From the NCBI GenBank assembly GCA_031363055.1, contig JANLTP010000130.1, forward strand, positions 1-23,377: DNA of 23,377 nucleotides, written 5' to 3'. The DNA comes from JANLTP01 sp031363055 (lineage in GTDB: Bacteria; Pseudomonadota; Gammaproteobacteria; Burkholderiales; Burkholderiaceae_E). Made by a program: the position numbers and the translations under genes. Below the pieces are notes generated by a model that searched no databases, was not told the DNA's origin, and was given only the letters and a program-made list of their open reading frames with translations. This document shows, in pieces, positions 22,140 to 23,377 of this stretch. The stretch's first letter is position 1, and each line of letters opens with the position of its first letter.

Positions 22140-23185
22140 GTGATCACGAGATCGATCACGATACGGGTCGCGTTCGACCGGCGGCGGAGAACTTTTTCAG
22201 CGCCGACCAACTGTCTCATGCAAGCAGGGCGCGACGTGGGTTCATGGCGAAAGCGCTGGCCGCAGGCGTCGGCGCCCCTAGCGTAGCGGCCGCCAACGCC
22301 AACGCCGTCGGGGTCGGCGATCCTGCGGTGTTGAACTTGCCTGCGCACAGTACCGGTTTGGGCGCGCCAGTGGCAGCGCAGGGTTACGGCAAGCCGTCGC
22401 GCTTCGAGCAGAATCTGCAGCGTCGTGAAAGTCCCGGCTTGACCCGGGTTGCGGCAGCGTCCGTGAGTTTCACGCCCTTGCTCGATATGTGCGGCGTCGA
22501 TCGCAAGGCCGGGCGATATCTGCTGGCCGAAGGCGCCGACGGGTCTTCGATGACTCGCACCATTGCGCTTGATCGTGCGCTCGACGACGTCATGGTTGCC
22601 TGGGGTATGAATGGCGAGATGCTGCGGCCCGAAAACGGTTACCCGATCCGTCTGGTCGTGCCCGGCGTGCAAGGGGTGTCCTGGGTCAAGTATTTGCGCC
22701 GGCTGGAGGTCGGTGACGCGCCGTATCACAGCAAGGATGAAGCCGTGCATTACATCGACTTGATGCCGGACGGACAGCACCGGCAATTCACCTCGGTACA
22801 GGAAGTGAAGTCGGTCGTGACCACGCCGTCGGGCGGTCAGGTGCTATTGAACCGTGGTTATTACAATATCAGCGGCTTGGCCTGGTCTGGCCGCGGCAAG
22901 ATCAAGCGCGTCGATGTCTCGACCGACGGCGGCCGCAACTGGCGCACCGCGACGCTGCAGCGGCCCATTCACACCAAGGCGCGGACGCGGTTTCGCCTCG
23001 ACTGGTCCTGGGAGGGGGGGCCGGCGCTGCTCCAGTCGCGCGTCATCGACGAGACCGGTTTCGTGCAGCCGACAATCGCGCAGCTGCGGGCCGTGCGCGG
23101 AACGCGCTCGATCTACCACAACAACGCGATCCAGACCTGGCGGGTCGATGCGTCGGGCGCGGTGACCAACGTGCAGGTGCTCTGA
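22136..23185 (+). CDS. soxC: SoxC, sulfane dehydrogenase molybdoprotein subunit, with large internal deletion
   Basis: SoxC with cytochrome SoxD oxidises the sulfane sulfur of SoxY-bound thiosulfate in the periplasm. Clear SoxC regions: Tat signal RARRGFMAKALAAG (31-44), LPAHSTGLGAPV (68-79), NLQRRESPGLTR (93-104), LAEGADGSSMTRTI (130-143), YPIRLVVPGVQGVSWVKYLRRL (169-190), the dimerisation domain and the C-terminal RAVRGTRSIYHNNAIQTW (318-335). The protein has 349 residues, whereas SoxC precursors are about 430-445. SVSFTPL (110-115) runs directly into LDMCGVD (116-122); in homologues roughly 95 residues lie between, including the segment with the molybdenum-ligating cysteine. The only cysteine left, C119, is not that ligand. 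The frame is intact, so this is either a genuine in-frame deletion with loss of Moco activity or an assembly error. Overlaps arsR and soxD. Confidence 0.85.
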   Translation: MSDHEIDHDTGRVRPAAENFFSADQLSHASRARRGFMAKALAAGVGAPSVAAANANAVGVGDPAVLNLPAHSTGLGAPVAAQGYGKPSRFEQNLQRRESPGLTRVAAASVSFTPLLDMCGVDRKAGRYLLAEGADGSSMTRTIALDRALDDVMVAWGMNGEMLRPENGYPIRLVVPGVQGVSWVKYLRRLEVGDAPYHSKDEAVHYIDLMPDGQHRQFTSVQEVKSVVTTPSGGQVLLNRGYYNISGLAWSGRGKIKRVDVSTDGGRNWRTATLQRPIHTKARTRFRLDWSWEGGPALLQSRVIDETGFVQPTIAQLRAVRGTRSIYHNNAIQTWRVDASGAVTNVQVL

Positions 23186-23377
23186 TGCGCGGCGCAACGC
23201 TCGGCCTGCTGCTGATGGCGACGGCGTGTCTGCCGGCGCAGGCGGCTGATGGCGCCGGAAAATACGGCTTCGGCAGGCCGGCCACCGCGCAGGAAATCGC
23301 CGCCTGGGACATCGACGTTCGCCCCGACGGCAAGGGTTTGCCACGAGGTCGTGGCAGCGTGGCCGAGGGCCAGGTCC
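23185..23377 (+). CDS. soxD: SoxD cytochrome c subunit of sulfane dehydrogenase (5' part, cut by window end)
   Basis: Electron-accepting dihaem-type cytochrome partner of SoxC. The first 64 residues are in the window: signal peptide MRGATLGLLLMATACLPAQA, then YGFGRPATAQEIAAWDIDVR, the conserved SoxD N-terminal segment, and PDGKGLPRGRGSVAEGQV, which in homologues leads into the first CxxCH haem site just beyond the edge. The ATG shares one base with the soxC stop (TGATG), the coupled arrangement usual for this obligate heterodimer. GC content here is about 70%, above the rest of the window. Confidence 0.85.
   Translation, partial: MRGATLGLLLMATACLPAQAADGAGKYGFGRPATAQEIAAWDIDVRPDGKGLPRGRGSVAEGQV

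Noticed and set aside
22136..23185. soxC as a frameshifted pseudogene
   Set aside because: The frame is open from the overlapping start to the overlapping stop, with homology on both sides of the gap in the same frame; the defect is an internal deletion, so it is listed as a CDS.

Overview
The window is a 23.4 kb chromosomal segment of about 58-62% GC, densely packed, almost certainly from a betaproteobacterium of the order Burkholderiales. Two things point there: a DUF2863-type protein (20457-21665), a family I know essentially from Burkholderiales, and the housekeeping run fabI, yejABEF, mltD, class I methyltransferase, rnhA, dnaQ, which is a familiar Burkholderiales neighbourhood. Genus cannot be read from the sequence. 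I see no rRNA, tRNA, CRISPR, IS element or phage gene.

Layout. (1) 17-3312: histidine betaine/selenium island: egtD (hercynine synthesis), a convergent senB (selenosugar-synthase-type glycosyltransferase) and, divergent from senB, a senA/egtB-type non-haem iron enzyme. Together these are two of the three selenoneine genes plus the hercynine-forming methyltransferase; senC (selenophosphate synthetase homologue) is not in the window. (2) 3328-4131: fabI, reverse strand. (3) 4172-9818: peptide/microcin-C-type ABC importer yejA-yejB-yejE-yejF, tightly coupled. (4) 9846-11816: mltD-like LysM lytic transglycosylase lipoprotein, reverse strand, convergent with yejF. A 312 bp gap follows, where gloB is often found in relatives. 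(5) 12129-13414: class I SAM methyltransferase and rnhA, with overlapping ends. (6) 13501-18775: RND efflux adaptor, RND pump and dnaQ, each overlapping the next by one base; the pump pair sits between rnhA and dnaQ, which are usually neighbours. (7) 18789-20177: S41 peptidase lipoprotein, reverse strand. (8) 20457-21665: DUF2863 protein. (9) 21786-23377: ArsR-family regulator, soxC and the start of soxD, in one overlapping operon behind a strong promoter that carries a perfect palindrome; the window ends inside soxD.

The most notable points are the selenoneine-type island at the left edge, and a soxC reading frame that lacks about 95 residues, including the segment expected to hold the molybdenum-cofactor cysteine, while staying perfectly in frame. 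The last ~0.5 kb is also clearly GC-richer (about 70%) than the rest. Other small-scale structures are an operator-like palindrome before the ArsR gene, two adjacent short tandem repeats after the DUF2863 gene, a cluster of CTAAC repeats before it, an 18-bp coding tandem repeat at the start of yejE, a collagen-like tail on the RND adaptor, and frequent TTG start codons backed by good ribosome binding sites.
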